From the NCBI RefSeq assembly GCF_030848805.1, contig NC_092363.1, positions 8,650,422-8,714,421 on the forward strand: DNA of 64,000 bases, given 5' to 3'. A model generated the notes under the pieces. It saw only the letters and a list, made by a program, of their open reading frames with translations. It had not been told where the DNA came from and searched no databases. Positions 1-12,215 of this stretch are shown here, one piece after another; positions within the stretch are counted from its first letter, which is position 1, and each line of letters begins with the position of its first letter. The position numbers were made by a program, and so were the translations under genes. Source of the DNA: Temnothorax longispinosus (Eukaryota > Arthropoda > Insecta > Hymenoptera > Formicidae).

Positions 1-1
1 T

Positions 2-160
2 CTTTACCCTCCTGGAATTAAGTTGGCAAATAAATTAGATACATTTGTACTTATTACACGCATGAAGAAGTTCCGCAATCGTTTACTCGCTAAAACGGAC
101 AGCAGCAGTCTAATTCCCATTGAAATATGCCAGGTGGATTCAATAGGTGGTTTCAGATAA
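2..160 (+). CDS. Probable 3'-terminal coding exon of an unidentified gene (5' part outside window)
   Basis: The + strand is open without a stop from base 2 to a TAA at 158-160 (52 sense codons). AATAAA-type words follow at about 168-185, consistent with a polyadenylation signal. The translation has mixed, protein-like composition: it starts LYPPGIKLANKLD, continues through a basic stretch MKKFRNRLL and ends IGGFR. I do not recognise a family. An open frame this long is unlikely by chance in AT-rich DNA, and the base composition drops sharply to AT-rich sequence right after the stop. No splice acceptor can be judged because the window edge cuts it. It could be a chance ORF. If real, it is the C-terminal tail of a + strand gene. 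Confidence 0.4.
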   Translation, partial: LYPPGIKLANKLDTFVLITRMKKFRNRLLAKTDSSSLIPIEICQVDSIGGFR

Positions 161-3100
161 GCCATTTTTCAATAAAAATAAAATAAACCCATTGTTAGCA
201 AAAGAGAGCAAAACCATTTGTTTTAAAGAAGAAACGTGAAGTGAAAACACACATATTTTATTCGATGTACATACATACATAAGAAATTCATAAAATATAT
301 TTTTATTAATACTTTGCAGCTTTTTTATATGTTTCTTATTTACATGGATTTTCTTCTTGCCATTTTATCAGCATTACATTTTAATAACAAATGCAAACTT
401 TGAGTCAATTAAGTATACATTAAAAAAAAAAATGTTCAGGACAGCCATTATTTAATCTTTTCCAAGGTCTTCGACATTATATGTATATCCTCGCAATTAT
501 ACAAAAATAAAAATTTAGTTAGAATTACGTTTGTTATATTAATTGTGGAATATGATTTTATTATTTATTTACCTTTTGCACACCTTAGATTGCAAGAGCA
601 GTTTTAATTTCACTCGTTAATTATCCAAGAACTATTAACCTGGAGATGTTCAATAAGAAATAATCAATTCTAAGTTGGCTAAAATGACTGGATTATTAAA
701 TGATAATGTGATAAAAAAGACCGGAACACATTCTATAAAGACAAATGTTGTAACTTCCGGCAAGTAAACGCTTCGCTGATATTTTCCACGCTTTCGCGAA
801 ATAAAAGCAAATAGGCATTTGCCCCATTTTGTTGATACGATCTGATGATTTAACGAAAATATTTTTATCGCGCGTATCGCGACACGTAGGGGATTTCGAG
901 CTCATTGATCGCATACACGCACGTGCGAGCAAGCGATCGATAAACGGGAAAACTGATAGCTTTTGCACAAACGATTTGCCACGATCCCTTTCTTCTTATC
1001 CCTTCATTCCTTCCGCATTCTTTCTTTTCTATCGTGTCGTTCTTGCAACGTAAGTTCTTATTCGCTGTGATGGATGACACCCTAATTTCATCGTACGACG
1101 CAGGATATGAAAAGAGATCGACCCTTTTTCAAGTTCGTTGATCATAGCTAGACGCTAACACCGGTGCCATGTCAGTGATATTGCGCGTCAAATCCATGGC
1201 ACATATGAAAGTTACGATAAACGAAGGGATTTTTTCCGCCAACTGTTAGAATTTCCTAGCAAACCACATAATTTTTCTGATCATTACACAAGATATTGCG
1301 AAAAACTGTAAATATATTTTAATAATAGAGGCTAATTGAATGATCACACAAATAGAGCAAGCACTTCAAAAGTGATTTGAAAGAAAAAAAACCATATAAA
1401 ATTTGTATATTTTATCTCAGAATGTAACCGGTGATAATTTATAATCTCCTATTTATGTTACAGACAGCAATGATTTGAAAACTCACTGAAAGGTGAGAAG
1501 AAATTCATGTGATTTTGTAGATATTTAACGAAGCATCGCAATGATCATATCCTATATGAGAGAGAGAGAGAGAGAGAGAAAAATTTTTAGATAAATTTAT
1601 ATAACCAATGTCATCTACCGTAATATTTTCATTATACATTATATTACTCTTACATTATTATATATTACTTGAAATATACTCAGGACTCCGCATGGATTCT
1701 ATTTATGATTTCCACGTACACTTTGAGTTTTATTTTTTGATATTTGAAGTAGTTTAATTATATCTACTAATTGTCTCGGCAAGTGCATAAAACATATTCA
1801 TGTAAATAGTAGTGCTTTATATAACAATATTAAAAATTTCTCGCGTCAAATAAATTAAAATAAGAAGAAATTAAGAACAAAAAATTTTTAGTAAAGAATA
1901 TTGATGCATTATGTCAAAGCAACTGCAAATCAATTGGCAGATTGTGTAAACTCGTACACACGATCGCACGTGGGAGGTTCCTGTAAGTCTCTTTCGGATT
2001 ACTTATTACGATATTGCACGGTGTGTCCTTAAGTGTAATTTAAGTTGTACAAGTCGACGAACGTACGTGGGTGATAAATAACACCCTCAAGGGTGACAAG
2101 AATACAAGTAACGTAATTTTAATCAATCATGACCTGTGATTATCTGAAAAAGGCCTAAGATACGTACCGCTTATCCATATAACTCATTTTCCCTTCGGTC
2201 CTACCTCCAATAAACAAAAGCATTGACTCGGCTTTTGTATGGATTGTCGTAAACATACAAAGGCATTCGAATCGCAATTTATCTCTTCATAGGGGTAAAC
2301 GGCTTACGCAAGCCTAATTGGGTGTATTCTTGATTTTATCAAAACTATGACTTTTCGAAACGATGGGGAAAAAAAGATTGGTCGGAAAATAGCGGAAAAT
2401 ATTTAAAAAATTGAACATACTTTCCATGTACATATAACGCGTCACTAACATAAAAGATGAAACATAATAATTAAATTAAATAATATATAAATAAATAATA
2501 AATAAAATTAATTTATTAATAATTTAATTTAATTAAAAAATGTCTAACAAAAGAATGAGAAAGGAAAAGAAATTATAAAATACAATCTTCCTGATCAATA
2601 TATTGCTATATTTTTTTGTGGTAGTTCCATTTCAAGCGAAAATAAAGATACCTAATAATCTGATTGCAAAAGAAGAATAAAAGCTATGAAGATTTATTAA
2701 ATTGAACTGTTCTGTTATTGTGAAAAGAACCTTCGAAAGTGAACATAATACAATATTATGTAGCAGATAAAATCATATTGATAACGATCGCATTCAGGCG
2801 ATTGAACTACGCTAACGTAAGTCTATCGCACCTTGAACTCAATTCTCTTGCTAATGAAAAACTAATGCTGCCGATCGAATTCTCTCTCGAGCAATTAGCG
2901 TCTACTTGAGCAACAGCGCGTAACTAAATGCGATTTTTGTTAAAATAGCGCGTAACAGCATTACGTCCACGATCGTTCCACGCTTATTTGAAACGCATCA
3001 TTATGACGTTGCGCATTTTACGCATCGAAGTGAAGGAAGTCTATTCCTTCTTCGCGCAAACTGCGTATCATCATCCTCGGAGGGATATTTATCACTCGCG

Positions 3101-3313
3101 AGACGTGCGCTGTTTCAATGAAACAAGAAGGGAGGATAGGGCTTCGTTTACAACGACCCTCAACGAGTGATCCACTAGCGAGCTTTGAGAAATTTAACAC
3201 GATTTAGGAAATCGAACGAGACGTCCCCTTCTTGAGATTGTAAATATCCGAACGACCAGATTTATTATTCGAATATACATATTTGAATACACGATTTTCC
3301 TGATTCTGACGCA
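161..3313. other. Non-coding AT-rich stretch, no supported gene
   Basis: I see no conserved protein in any frame. A short (GA)n tract lies at 1557-1580. Two patches of higher GC and mixed composition, at about 770-1240 and 2770-3200, carry overlapping opposite-strand ORFs of 60-90 codons without family resemblance. They look more like conserved non-coding or regulatory DNA than exons. Confidence 0.5.
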
Positions 3314-3317
3314 TTAA

Positions 3318-3522
3318 ACACTAGAACTACCGAAGATTAACCTATATTTATTTCTACCGAAAAGGACAAAATAAAAAAAAGAGAAAACAAATTCATAAAA
3401 TTAATTATCTGTATATATCAATAGAAGTCAGAGAAACAGAAATTGTGATGTTTTAAAAATAAATAATAATTATTTTTAAAATTGTTAAAAAAGTCATTTT
3501 GACCCTCTTGGTAGTTCTAGTG
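3318..3522. mobile_element. Short TTAA-flanked MITE (piggyBac-like)
   Basis: Inverted ends CACTAGAACTACC (left) and GGTAGTTCTAGTG (right) are bordered by TTAA at 3314-3317 and 3523-3526; the left end has one extra A. The body is about 200 bp, AT-rich and non-coding. TTAA duplication is the hallmark of piggyBac transposition, and no transposase is present, so this is a non-autonomous copy. Confidence 0.6.
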
Positions 3523-3526
3523 TTAA

Positions 3527-5310
3527 AAATATACGAAGAATCCTTGAGTACATCCAATTTTTTTTTACTTGAGCATTAAAGGTTTCTTGGTATAAATATT
3601 TGTCGGCGGACTATATAAAGATGTATACGCAAAAGCTCGAGCGCATAAACAAAATATCTGACAAATATTGCAGAAATATTGTATGTGCTCAATTTTAAAA
3701 CAAATACGGTCTTATGTTAACATTTCTATCAATGCAGATTACTTTAATCTCGGTTTAACTTACTTTTTATCTTTTTTTAATTCTAAAAATTAGAAAAAGA
3801 TAAAAAGTAAATTAAAGTTAATCTACATATATTGGTAGAAATGGATATTAATGATTATAATATAAAACTTCTTTATTCAATTCTATGTCAAATAAAAATA
3901 TAGTAGTTAATAAATAATATTCAAAAGAACAATATTTCATTATATTTATCAAAATAATATTTTCTTTTCTATATAGCATTTTAATAATAAATTGTGTAAG
4001 CTCGATAGACGGTGCTAGTTGTTCCATTTTTATTTTAGAAATTTATGAATATCCTAGTTTCTTCTTAAATTATCTGAGCTGTACAAAAGAAGATACGATC
4101 GCCATATCCGACGTATTGTCTTTATTATAGCGTTCACCTTTCTTCAGCCCTACGCATATGCTTTCCAATACGGTTACATCCAATATGTGTGGAACTTTCT
4201 CACATGAGCCTTCGATTGTTAACAACTAATTAAACCTATTATTGTTCATAATTTTTTCATACTTGTTTCGTACTTGTACTCATTATTATGTTGCGAAATG
4301 GAAACTGAACAAAGTTACGTACTGCGTGGTATGTATTAATAAAATGCCTTATATTTGTATATTTAAAAAAACATATAGCGTGAGAAGATATTTCAAATAC
4401 GCGTCAGTTTTTAATTTTGCACGCATATCTCGCATCTCTCCCCTTTTGCATGCCCGGGCATGCCGCATAATAATAAATACACTTTATACGAGATCAGATT
4501 GAAAACCATCGCGATGGATTTTTATCTTATAAAAAACTAAGAAATACAAAAAGAAATAACCTTTTTATCAAAATTTAATTCAGTATTATATTTCTGCGCA
4601 CAGCTCTTGAATTTTTAACGTTAAATAAATATCTTAGTGAGTATCATCAATTTAAGATTTTATTAAAATGTATAAAATGTATCTAAAAATTCTTTCTGTT
4701 GGAATAGAAAATCTTCTTATACATTTGCATTCTTAAATCGCGCAATTTGTTAAACCTTTTTTCTTTTTTCAATCGATTACTAGTTAGAAACTTATTATTT
4801 TTATTTAATTAATCAATAGAATTAAAGAAATTTAATTAAGTAATACCGTTTTTTTTTTAAGATTGAATATTTACAATATTTTTGCAATAGTTATTAGATT
4901 CTTTTAATTGTGCGATCGAGCATATTTGCACATAATTTTATATGCATTTCATATACAAATTCATATACAAATTATTTTAACTAAGAAACCTTTAATACAT
5001 TAATCGAAGGGGTAAAATGAAATTGCGAATGAATGAATTCCAATATTATCAAATATATCGTATATTTCTAAAACTAGGAATTTTATATTTCTACTCTTGT
5101 GTCAAGAAAAAATTGTGTTAGTTTTCGATACGAAATACCAACTTATATATCAAATGTTATTGAAAATCTTCTGTATTATTTCGTATGGAGATACGTAAAG
5201 AATCACTAGCAATCAATCTTTCTTGTTGTTTGCTCGCTTCTATTTCAACTTGGACGAAATCAAGGATGCGAGAGTTTGTTCGCGATTTTTCTAGCAACGC
5301 AACTTTATCG

Positions 5311-5366
<56 letters not shown>

Positions 5367-5785
5367 TTATTTATTATTTATTATGGAACTCTTATTAAAA
5401 ATGTATGTAACATGCAAATACTATAAAGCTATAACTATAAATAAAAATACATAGAAATCGTATAATTCTTGTAGAAACATATGTTAAATTATAAATATTC
5501 ATAGTTAGCTCGCAAAATCTTAAGAAAACATTAAGTTAGTTTGAATGACTAATTATTGGATTGAGTAAGTAATTCCGTTATTTAACTTTGGATTATTAGT
5601 CGTTAACATCTTAGAGTAATAAATTCTTATTAGTTAGCTTAACAAAATTAGAAACTTTTACTTCGTTATCAGTAAATGATTTAATGACAAGAATTTCTTA
5701 TTTGACCTAACTGGTTATTTTTATTAATTATAATCGTCACGATACTTCAACGATAGATTTTGGTCCTTCTCAATCGATGTAACTT
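3527..5785. other. Non-coding stretch with a small palindrome and a GA microsatellite
   Basis: An imperfect inverted repeat is centred near 3785: TTACTTTTTATCTTTTT on one side and its complement at 3793-3815. A (GA)n run lies at 5315-5361. ORFs here are short, and one of them (5185-5454) merely reads through the GA repeat. Nothing else recognisable. Confidence 0.5.
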
Positions 5786-5787
5786 TG

Positions 5788-5790
5788 ATG

Positions 5791-5846
<56 letters not shown>
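5788..5846. repeat. (TA)n microsatellite
   Basis: About 29 uninterrupted TA units, followed by a short ATATACATATATATAC transition. It directly precedes a tRNA-like SINE copy. Confidence 0.95.
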
Positions 5847-5852
<6 letters not shown>

Positions 5853-5864
5853 TATACAAACTTT

Positions 5865-6005
5865 CTCTTTAAAATCACTGGTAAAGAATTTATTGCAAAA
5901 AATATCACTTAAGTCAGGATTTGAACGTGGACCTTCCTACATTCCGTGCGGTCGTCTAAACTAATTCGATCACTAAAATATATGGTATAATATTTATCGC
6001 AAAAA
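5865..6005 (-). mobile_element. tRNA-like SINE fragment (family 1)
   Basis: Read on the minus strand, this has a tRNA-like head with an A-box-like segment near the GATCGAATTAG word, then CACGGAATGTAGGAAGGTCC and a B-box-like GTTCAAATCC. It ends in a tail GATATTTTTTGCAATAAATTC. The same head and tail recur at 11580-11680 and 11925-12012, so it is a dispersed Pol III-type repeat and not a tRNA gene. Acceptor pairing is absent. Confidence 0.6.
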
Positions 6006-6159
6006 CCAGTATTAAGGTGAATAAACAATAATAAGATCAATACCTATACACCTTTTAGGTCAACGGTGTATAATAAACCAAATCAGGTGTATAATAAATC
6101 GAAACTTTTACTTCGCCAGATTATATGTATATACAATATATAACGATAATAAGGATTTT

Positions 6160-6558
6160 GGTAAATGTCCAGATTAAGGGTGATTTCAATGACCTTGACA
6201 TATATTGTCAAAGACATGGCTCTGACGAACTTGCAAAAAGTTTTAGCCGTCACTTGTTGTTTATTAAAAAGTTATGAGCAAAATAGTTTAAGAAATATAA
6301 TAGTTTGTGTCAGTGCTAAGGGAAGTAATATGCTGAATATGTGTACTGTCTATACACACATATGTATTATATATCAGCAAATTACATCCCTTAGGATTGA
6401 CACAAACTGTTATATTTTTCAGTTACACTTGTTAATAACATAATAACTTTGTAATAAACAACGACTGGTGGCTAAACCTTTTTGCAAGTTAGTCAGAGCC
6501 ATGTCCTTAACAATATATGTCAATGCCATTGAAATCGCCCTTAATCTAAACATTTACC
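6160..6558. mobile_element. Palindromic MITE with perfect 8-bp target duplication (hAT-like)
   Basis: The ends begin GGTAAATGTCCAGATTAAGG and end in the near complement (CCCTTAATCTAAACATTTACC). The flanking direct repeat AGGATTTT occurs at 6152-6159 and 6559-6566. The arms extend inward well over 100 bp (words TTGACATATATTGTC and the complement), so the whole copy can fold. No transposase ORF. An 8-bp duplication fits hAT-type integration. Diverged relatives sharing the GTTGTTTATTAAAAAGTTATG and AACATATGTTGTCAAGGTCA words lie at 12660-12870 and 29750-29880. Confidence 0.75.
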
Positions 6559-6718
6559 AGGATTTTCTTGTTAGATTAATCCTAATTAATTATATTAGTC
6601 TAAAAAGTGAATAGGAAATGGATTTGTCCAAGGGGCATTAAATTTCTGACAATGAGATAAAATCTTTATATCGCGATATCATCAACAATCTCGAGATTTA
6701 AAAAAAGTGAAATAATTA

Positions 6719-7623
6719 GGGGAAACTGGGGCGAAATCGTCACTATTTTTTCGGTGCCAATTTTTAACAACAAAACAAATAATTTTAGTAAAACGTGGTA
6801 TACCATTGTAAAGAGTGAACCCTTGGCTACAAAATTTATAAGGACATTTTTAATCTACGTCGGTCGCTTTGTTCAACTGGTATAGAGTGAAAACGACAAA
6901 GGTGCAAAAATTGAAATGTCAAAATTGCCGGGGCGGAGTCGTCACTTTATTCTCGGACTGAATTTTAAATGAAAATTCATAATTCCGATCATGAAAAATA
7001 ATAGGATACATTTTATTAATTATTTTTTAATAGAAAAATGGAAACATTAATTAAAAACACGATGGCGGAAAATAATTACAAGAAAAGCTCACAAACTTAT
7101 GTGCCGTACGCTCGCACAAAACGCACTGTTTCTCGTCAGCTCTATTCTGTCATCTCTGAGCACACGCAGCACATATTATCCAAGTCCTCGCCGGAATTCG
7201 ACCACTGCTGCTTCTTTGACTTTCATTTTCGCCCGAAGCCTCCATGATATGACTTGGTGATGACTTCGCCCCGGACATAGATTTTAAGTTTGATCGCTCA
7301 TGAAATATTAGAAATCAAAGAAAATAAAAAAATTTCACTGGATTCGTATTCAGCGTGCATTACTTACTCTTCAGAATCACTTATCTCGAAATTCGGAGAA
7401 AAAATAATATTTAAAATATTTAAAATTTTTGACGCGCAAAAAATTTTACTTTTGACCTCCGAAAACACGTTTGCCTTAATGAAAATCACAACATGGCATA
7501 TAATCTCACTAAACTCCGTTAGTTACATAGGCACCATAAGTAGTATTTACAATATTAATGGCGAGTTCACACAACATACAGATTTCGAGATAATTGTAGT
7601 GACGACTCCGCCCCGGTCTCCCC
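6719..7623. mobile_element. TA-flanked non-autonomous DNA element, copy A (pogo-like family)
   Basis: Left end GGGGAAACTGGGGCGAAATC is preceded by TA (6717-6718). The right end, GACTCCGCCCCGGTCTCCCC, is followed by TA. Length is 905 bp. The terminal word GGGGCGRARTCGTCAC also recurs twice inside: inverted near 6937-6953 and again near 7255-7272. The copy at 15979-16873 is a reverse-oriented relative with the same four-fold arrangement, and 62501-63005 is a 3'-truncated third copy. ORFs inside (7290-7643) are not transposase-like. TA target, G-rich ends and resemblance to the ends of the transposase-bearing copy at 47140-54453 suggest pogo/Tigger origin. Confidence 0.75.
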
Positions 7624-7916
7624 TACCTTCTCGCAAATTTTAAATTTTTTTAATTTTAACGATTTATCACATTTTTTAAATACAAAGTATTAGAAGTCTA
7701 CGATTGCTTTGATCAATTTAGTTGATTTAGTTTTTCTTTGCAAAAATTTGCTTCAATATTGTTCTTCCACACACTTCTATTTCAGCATTTCTTTAGAAAA
7801 AAGAAGAAACATAAAATTTTTCTGAAATGAAGTTAAACATATACATACTAAAATAAAATTATAGTCAGATCATAGTCTTATATCAGCTATTTTTATTCAA
7901 AATTTAATTTACAATA
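7624..7916. other. Spacer without recognisable content
   Basis: AT-rich DNA between the TA-flanked element and the Helitron. No ORF or repeat that I can name. Confidence 0.4.
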
Positions 7917-8451
7917 TCTATATATATGTATAAAAATGAATGTATGTATGTATGTATGTATGCATGTATGTCCTTTATGCACTCTCAAACTATTCGACTG
8001 GTTTTGAAAGTATTGTATATGAAGTAGGGGTAGAATTTTCCGGGGAGTGTTATAGAATGTATAATTTTTCGTTACCGATCTTTTTGGGAACCGGTATTCG
8101 ACATTTTTTCATTTTTTCGGGAAATAATTGACCGAATTTCAAAGAAATGTATATGAAACAGGAGTAGAATTTCCCGGGGAGTGTCATAATGTGTATAGTT
8201 TTTTGTTACCGATTTTCTGGAAACCGGTTTTTCTAATTTTTTTTAATTTTCGGAAAATAATTGACCGAATCTCAAAGAATTGTATATGAAACGGGGGTAG
8301 AATTTTCCGGGGAATGCTATAAAGTGTATAATTTTTCGTTACCGATTTTTTTGAAAGCCGGTATCAGAAATTTTTCAAATTTTTCGGGAATTAATTGACC
8401 GAATCGCAAAAAATTATATATGAAGTAGGGGTAGAATTTCCCGGGGAGTGC

Positions 8452-8505
<54 letters not shown>

Positions 8506-8563
8506 CTATTTGCGTGTCTTAATACACATGTTCTCCGGGGCGAAGCCCGGCGGGGCATGCTAG
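7917..8563 (+). mobile_element. Non-autonomous Helitron
   Basis: The 5' end is TC in TCTATATATATGTATAAAAA, preceded by A. The 3' end has a GC hairpin CCGGGGCGAAGCCCGG at 8535-8550, then CGGGGCATG and CTAG, followed by T. This is the TC...hairpin...CTRR structure inserted between A and T expected of Helitrons. The body contains a TGTA microsatellite and about four diverged units of roughly 120 bp, each with GTAGAATTTYCCGGGGAGTG and a GTTACCGAT word, plus a GA tract at 8459-8504. No Rep/helicase is encoded. Confidence 0.8.
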
Positions 8564-8619
8564 TACTTTATATATTACTTGCTCTCTAAATCTTAGACTG
8601 GTTTAAATCATAGACTGGT

Positions 8620-9175
8620 TTCGTCACTAATATATTAGAGTGATTGCGATAGTCACTCCAAAAGAGAGGGTTGTCATTCGAGTAAATAAAATATAGGAGG
8701 TAAATTTTTCACTTAAATTTTTAAAGCTGCTATTCTACCGGGTGATACGATCTCACTCTAAAGCTATAGTAAATCACGATTCACTAAAGATCGACTCGAT
8801 AAATGACCCTAACAGAGTGAAATTTTCCACTCAAAATTATAAAATGACATCTTCTATGGACACTGATCTACTGCACTCGAAAAGAATACCCTTTCACTCA
8901 AATGGAGTGTGATTTCACTCCGGCTGCGTTCCGATATTCACTGCCAGTACTGAAAATCTACAGTGTACGCGACGTAAACTACAGATTTCGAGTACTGGCA
9001 GTGAATATCGGAACACAGCCTCCAACTTATAGAGCGCAGTTTTACTCTTTCTTAGAGTGGCGAATCACTCGAAGTGCACAGGCTCAATTTTCACTTTTTG
9101 ATACACTTGTATTTCACTCGTTTTGAGTGATATTTCACTCTTCGACTTTTAGAGAGTGTAGCTCGAAAATTATTG
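8620..9175. repeat. Region dense in GAGTG/CACTC words with an inserted palindromic MITE
   Basis: More than a dozen GAGTG or CACTC words (TTTCACTC, GAGTGAAATTTTCCACTC) are scattered over about 550 bp. A roughly 100 bp near-perfect palindrome at 8921-9021 sits within it. Its ends are GGCTGCGTTCCGATATTCAC and GTGAATATCGGAACACAGCC, with an inner arm word TGCCAGTACT. The GGCTGCGTTC start recurs at 33663. Confidence 0.55.
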
Positions 9176-9244
9176 CTATTTTTATTTTTTCTCCTTAGAA
9201 AACGAATCCACATGCGTACGTTGGTTTGTTGAATAAAAGAAATG

Positions 9245-9281
9245 CGAGAGAGAGAGGGAGGGAGGGAGGGAGGGAGGGAGG

Positions 9282-9316
<35 letters not shown>
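9245..9316. repeat. Compound (GA)n/(GGGA)n microsatellite
   Basis: GA dinucleotides switch to GGGA units and back to GA. The minus-strand reading frame of repeated Leu-Ser and Pro codons here is an artefact of the repeat. Confidence 0.9.
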
Positions 9317-9319
<3 letters not shown>

Positions 9320-10975
9320 CTTAGAACTGTTCAAAGTAATGGAAAAGAGCAATAATAGCTGGCAGAGCTTTGCAATATGGCACGCAATATATAAGCGTGA
9401 ACATGGCAAATATATCAGTTTATCTTGGAGAAATTGCTCAAAAGGCTTCTCCAACGCAGCTTCAACTTAAAATATTTGCGGCTTTCGTTTTGCTCGAAAA
9501 ATTCAAGTAACAAAAAATCAATCGAATCCCCTTCTGCGCCGCGTGCACGTTAAGAGATATAATTTATCAGTGGCTCGTGGTTTCTTCTTATTACATCATT
9601 ACGTTGTCTATACATCAAGCTATTTTGAGTTATTATCTTTTCTCTCTTAGAATTTCTCTCAAAACACTGCCCTATCTTTCGAGACTATGTGTTTTCGATT
9701 AATTATAAGATTCGTGCCATTTTGGACCATACGTTTCTCGCCACAGATTAACACAAGAAGAGAAGACAATTGTGATCAGCACTAATTTGAAAGATCGTAA
9801 TGTTTCATAAATTATATAAAAGTTTTTTATCCTTTTATTCAATAAAAAGAGCGCGTTAGATTGTGCCAGTTTGAAATTTTTTTGACTCTTTTTAAATAGA
9901 AATTAATTCCAGAAACCAAAAATTAAAAGTTAAATTCGTATATTAATGGAGTCCCTTGTATCTTATTATAACGGTAGATTTTTTTGTTACATTTAGAATT
10001 GACTTTTTCATAAGAAAAAAAGTCAAGAGAAATTAATGAATATTCCAATCTTGTCTCAATCTTTAATACTCTGTATATATCCTCGCCACTAAGCTCCAGA
10101 TTAAAATTCTGTAGAAGTATTGCGCGTTTAAAATTAATTCGAAAATTTAAATTTCCATCTTATTTTCTCGAAGGTTTAATTCGAAAGCAGCACGTTCCTT
10201 TCAATCGATAATTATTCTGGCATTGTGGAAAGAAAAGATCGACTCCAAATGTTGTTAAACTATTAAAGTTATTAAAAAAGGTAATGAAACATACGTTGGA
10301 TATTTTTGTACAACACAATGATAAAATTAGAAATCGTGAAATAATTTGCAAAAAGCACTCAAAGTTACCGCGATACAAATAATTTCTCGCACCACCGTGA
10401 AAAGTATTCAGATTTATCTTAATTAGTCCATAACCAATGGAAGTAGAATCAAAAAGGGAGAAGTGAAGAATAGGATACTTCCCGCGTGTCGTAATGACGT
10501 AATCCATTACTTATTTAATTAATTTACTTGTATTACCACGATAAATTTTATGCCCGACATAGTGGGTGAGAATTCGCCGCAATCATTTCGACAAATGTTT
10601 CCAATGCTAATTAATTAAACACGCTCATTTTAATCTATTTAAAGAAGCTGTGATTCTAGATAATAAATTCTTTTTCAGCAAATATATTTTGCGAAAAATT
10701 GACAACAAACAACAAAAAAAGATACATAAGAACAAGTCTTTTGAAGACTTTTAAAGAAACTTCAGTGATATTTGATAATATTCGAAATATGATGTTGTTT
10801 TCTATTTTATTTCTTAGAAAAACAATTTAAATGTTTAGGAAAATATTGTCGCTACTTCTTTTTTAGACAGTACTGCTTTAAAAATCTCGATAACTTGCAA
10901 ATTAACCAAGTTATACTCTTTCAAATTTTTTTTTTTTTTTTTTTAAATTATGCGTTACTTATTTCGATTAGAGAA
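9317..10975. other. Non-coding stretch, nothing recognised
   Basis: A 115-codon minus-strand ORF at 10160-10507 has no recognisable domain and ordinary intergenic composition. No repeat ends are seen. A poly-T run lies at 10926-10944. Confidence 0.45.
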
Positions 10976-10984
10976 AATGCCATT

Positions 10985-12215
10985 TACGGTCCGAGCGGTA
11001 AAGATGCTAATTCGACACTAATTGTGAGGCATGTATTGATATTTATTGTAATAACTGGTTAACAATAGGAAGAACATCTTTTTCAGGCGACGTATATAAA
11101 CAATAATAAATGGTAATTATTTACTATTATTTAGAATACACGCTCCACCTCGAATATCGATGAAATTAGGCTTCATCGATTCATTTTTGCATAAAACGAA
11201 AGAATCTGGCAGAAAAATGCGGCGGTCTGCCCTGCGAAGCGAGATATTTAGCGTTAAGGATGTATTACCTATACCTTCCCAGCCAAAAGTACACAGTAAT
11301 CTAAGAAATCCAATATATATCGGTTGTATGCATACTTTAACGGCTTACTACTATTTAATATCATAACAAGGACATTAATGTTACTGATTTAAGTGATTTT
11401 AACCAGTTTTTATGATTATTAACAGCGTATTTGTAAATATTTTTAATAGAGGCTCAAAACTTTTGGCTGGGAATCTTCCCTGAATCTAACTAGCGTGTAT
11501 TCTAAATAATTACCTAATAAATGAAATAGAACCGATTCAATATAAATCAATTAGAGAAAATATAATTTACGGTTATTGCGTGCCTCAGTGGTCGATTTGG
11601 TAAGACGGCCGTCACCGAATGTAGAGAGAACCTTGGTTGATATTTTTCGCAATAAATTCTTTACAGTAATTTAACAAGGATACTTATTAGCATCAAAAGT
11701 TAAATCAATGATCGATTTAATTATGTGGATTTATTGGTAGCCTAATAATAATATTTTGTGAATTTTGTATATTTTTTTCCAAACTCGGTAAACTACGCAC
11801 CAATATTTTGTCGGTCTTTAAAACACAGTTCTTTGTTGGAAAAATAAATCCACATACTTAAATCGATCATCGATTTAACTTTTGATGCTAATAAGCATCC
11901 TTATTAAATAAAACTGTAAAGAATTTATTGCAAAAAATATCAGCCAAGGTTCAAACCTGGACCTCTCTACATTCCGTGACGGCCGTCTTTACCAATTCGA
12001 GGCATGTGATCATATTTATCGCAATAACCATAAATGGTATTTTCTCTAATTGATTTATGTTATATCGGTTCTATTTCATTTATTATTGTTTATATACGTC
12101 GGCTGAAGAAGATGTTCTTCCTATTATTAACTTCTTGTCATTATGATAAATATCATTACAGTATGCCTCACAATCAGTGGTCGAATTAGCGCTTTTACTA
12201 CCGTTCAGATTCAAA
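10985..12215. repeat. Large imperfect inverted repeat carrying two opposed tRNA-like SINEs
   Basis: Words at 11009-11110 (TTGTGAGGCAT, AGGAAGAACATCTT, CGACGTATATAAACAATAA) reappear complemented at 12080-12190. Words at 11520-11755 (GAAATAGAACCGAT, ATGCTAATAAG complement, AAATCCACATA complement) reappear complemented at 11840-12065. The centre is near 11800. The SINE head (ACGGCCGTCACGGAATGTAGAGAG-type) lies at about 11580-11670 on + and 11925-12010 on -. A separate palindromic insert with ends CCTTCCCAGCCAAAAGT and ACTTTTGGCTGGGAA lies at 11275-11485, and a word from the 15 kb foldback (GCGAAGCGAGATATT) lies at about 11232-11251. Confidence 0.7.

Noticed and set aside
10160..10507. 115-codon minus-strand ORF
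   Set aside because: No recognisable domain, no splice context, codon use like surrounding AT-rich DNA.
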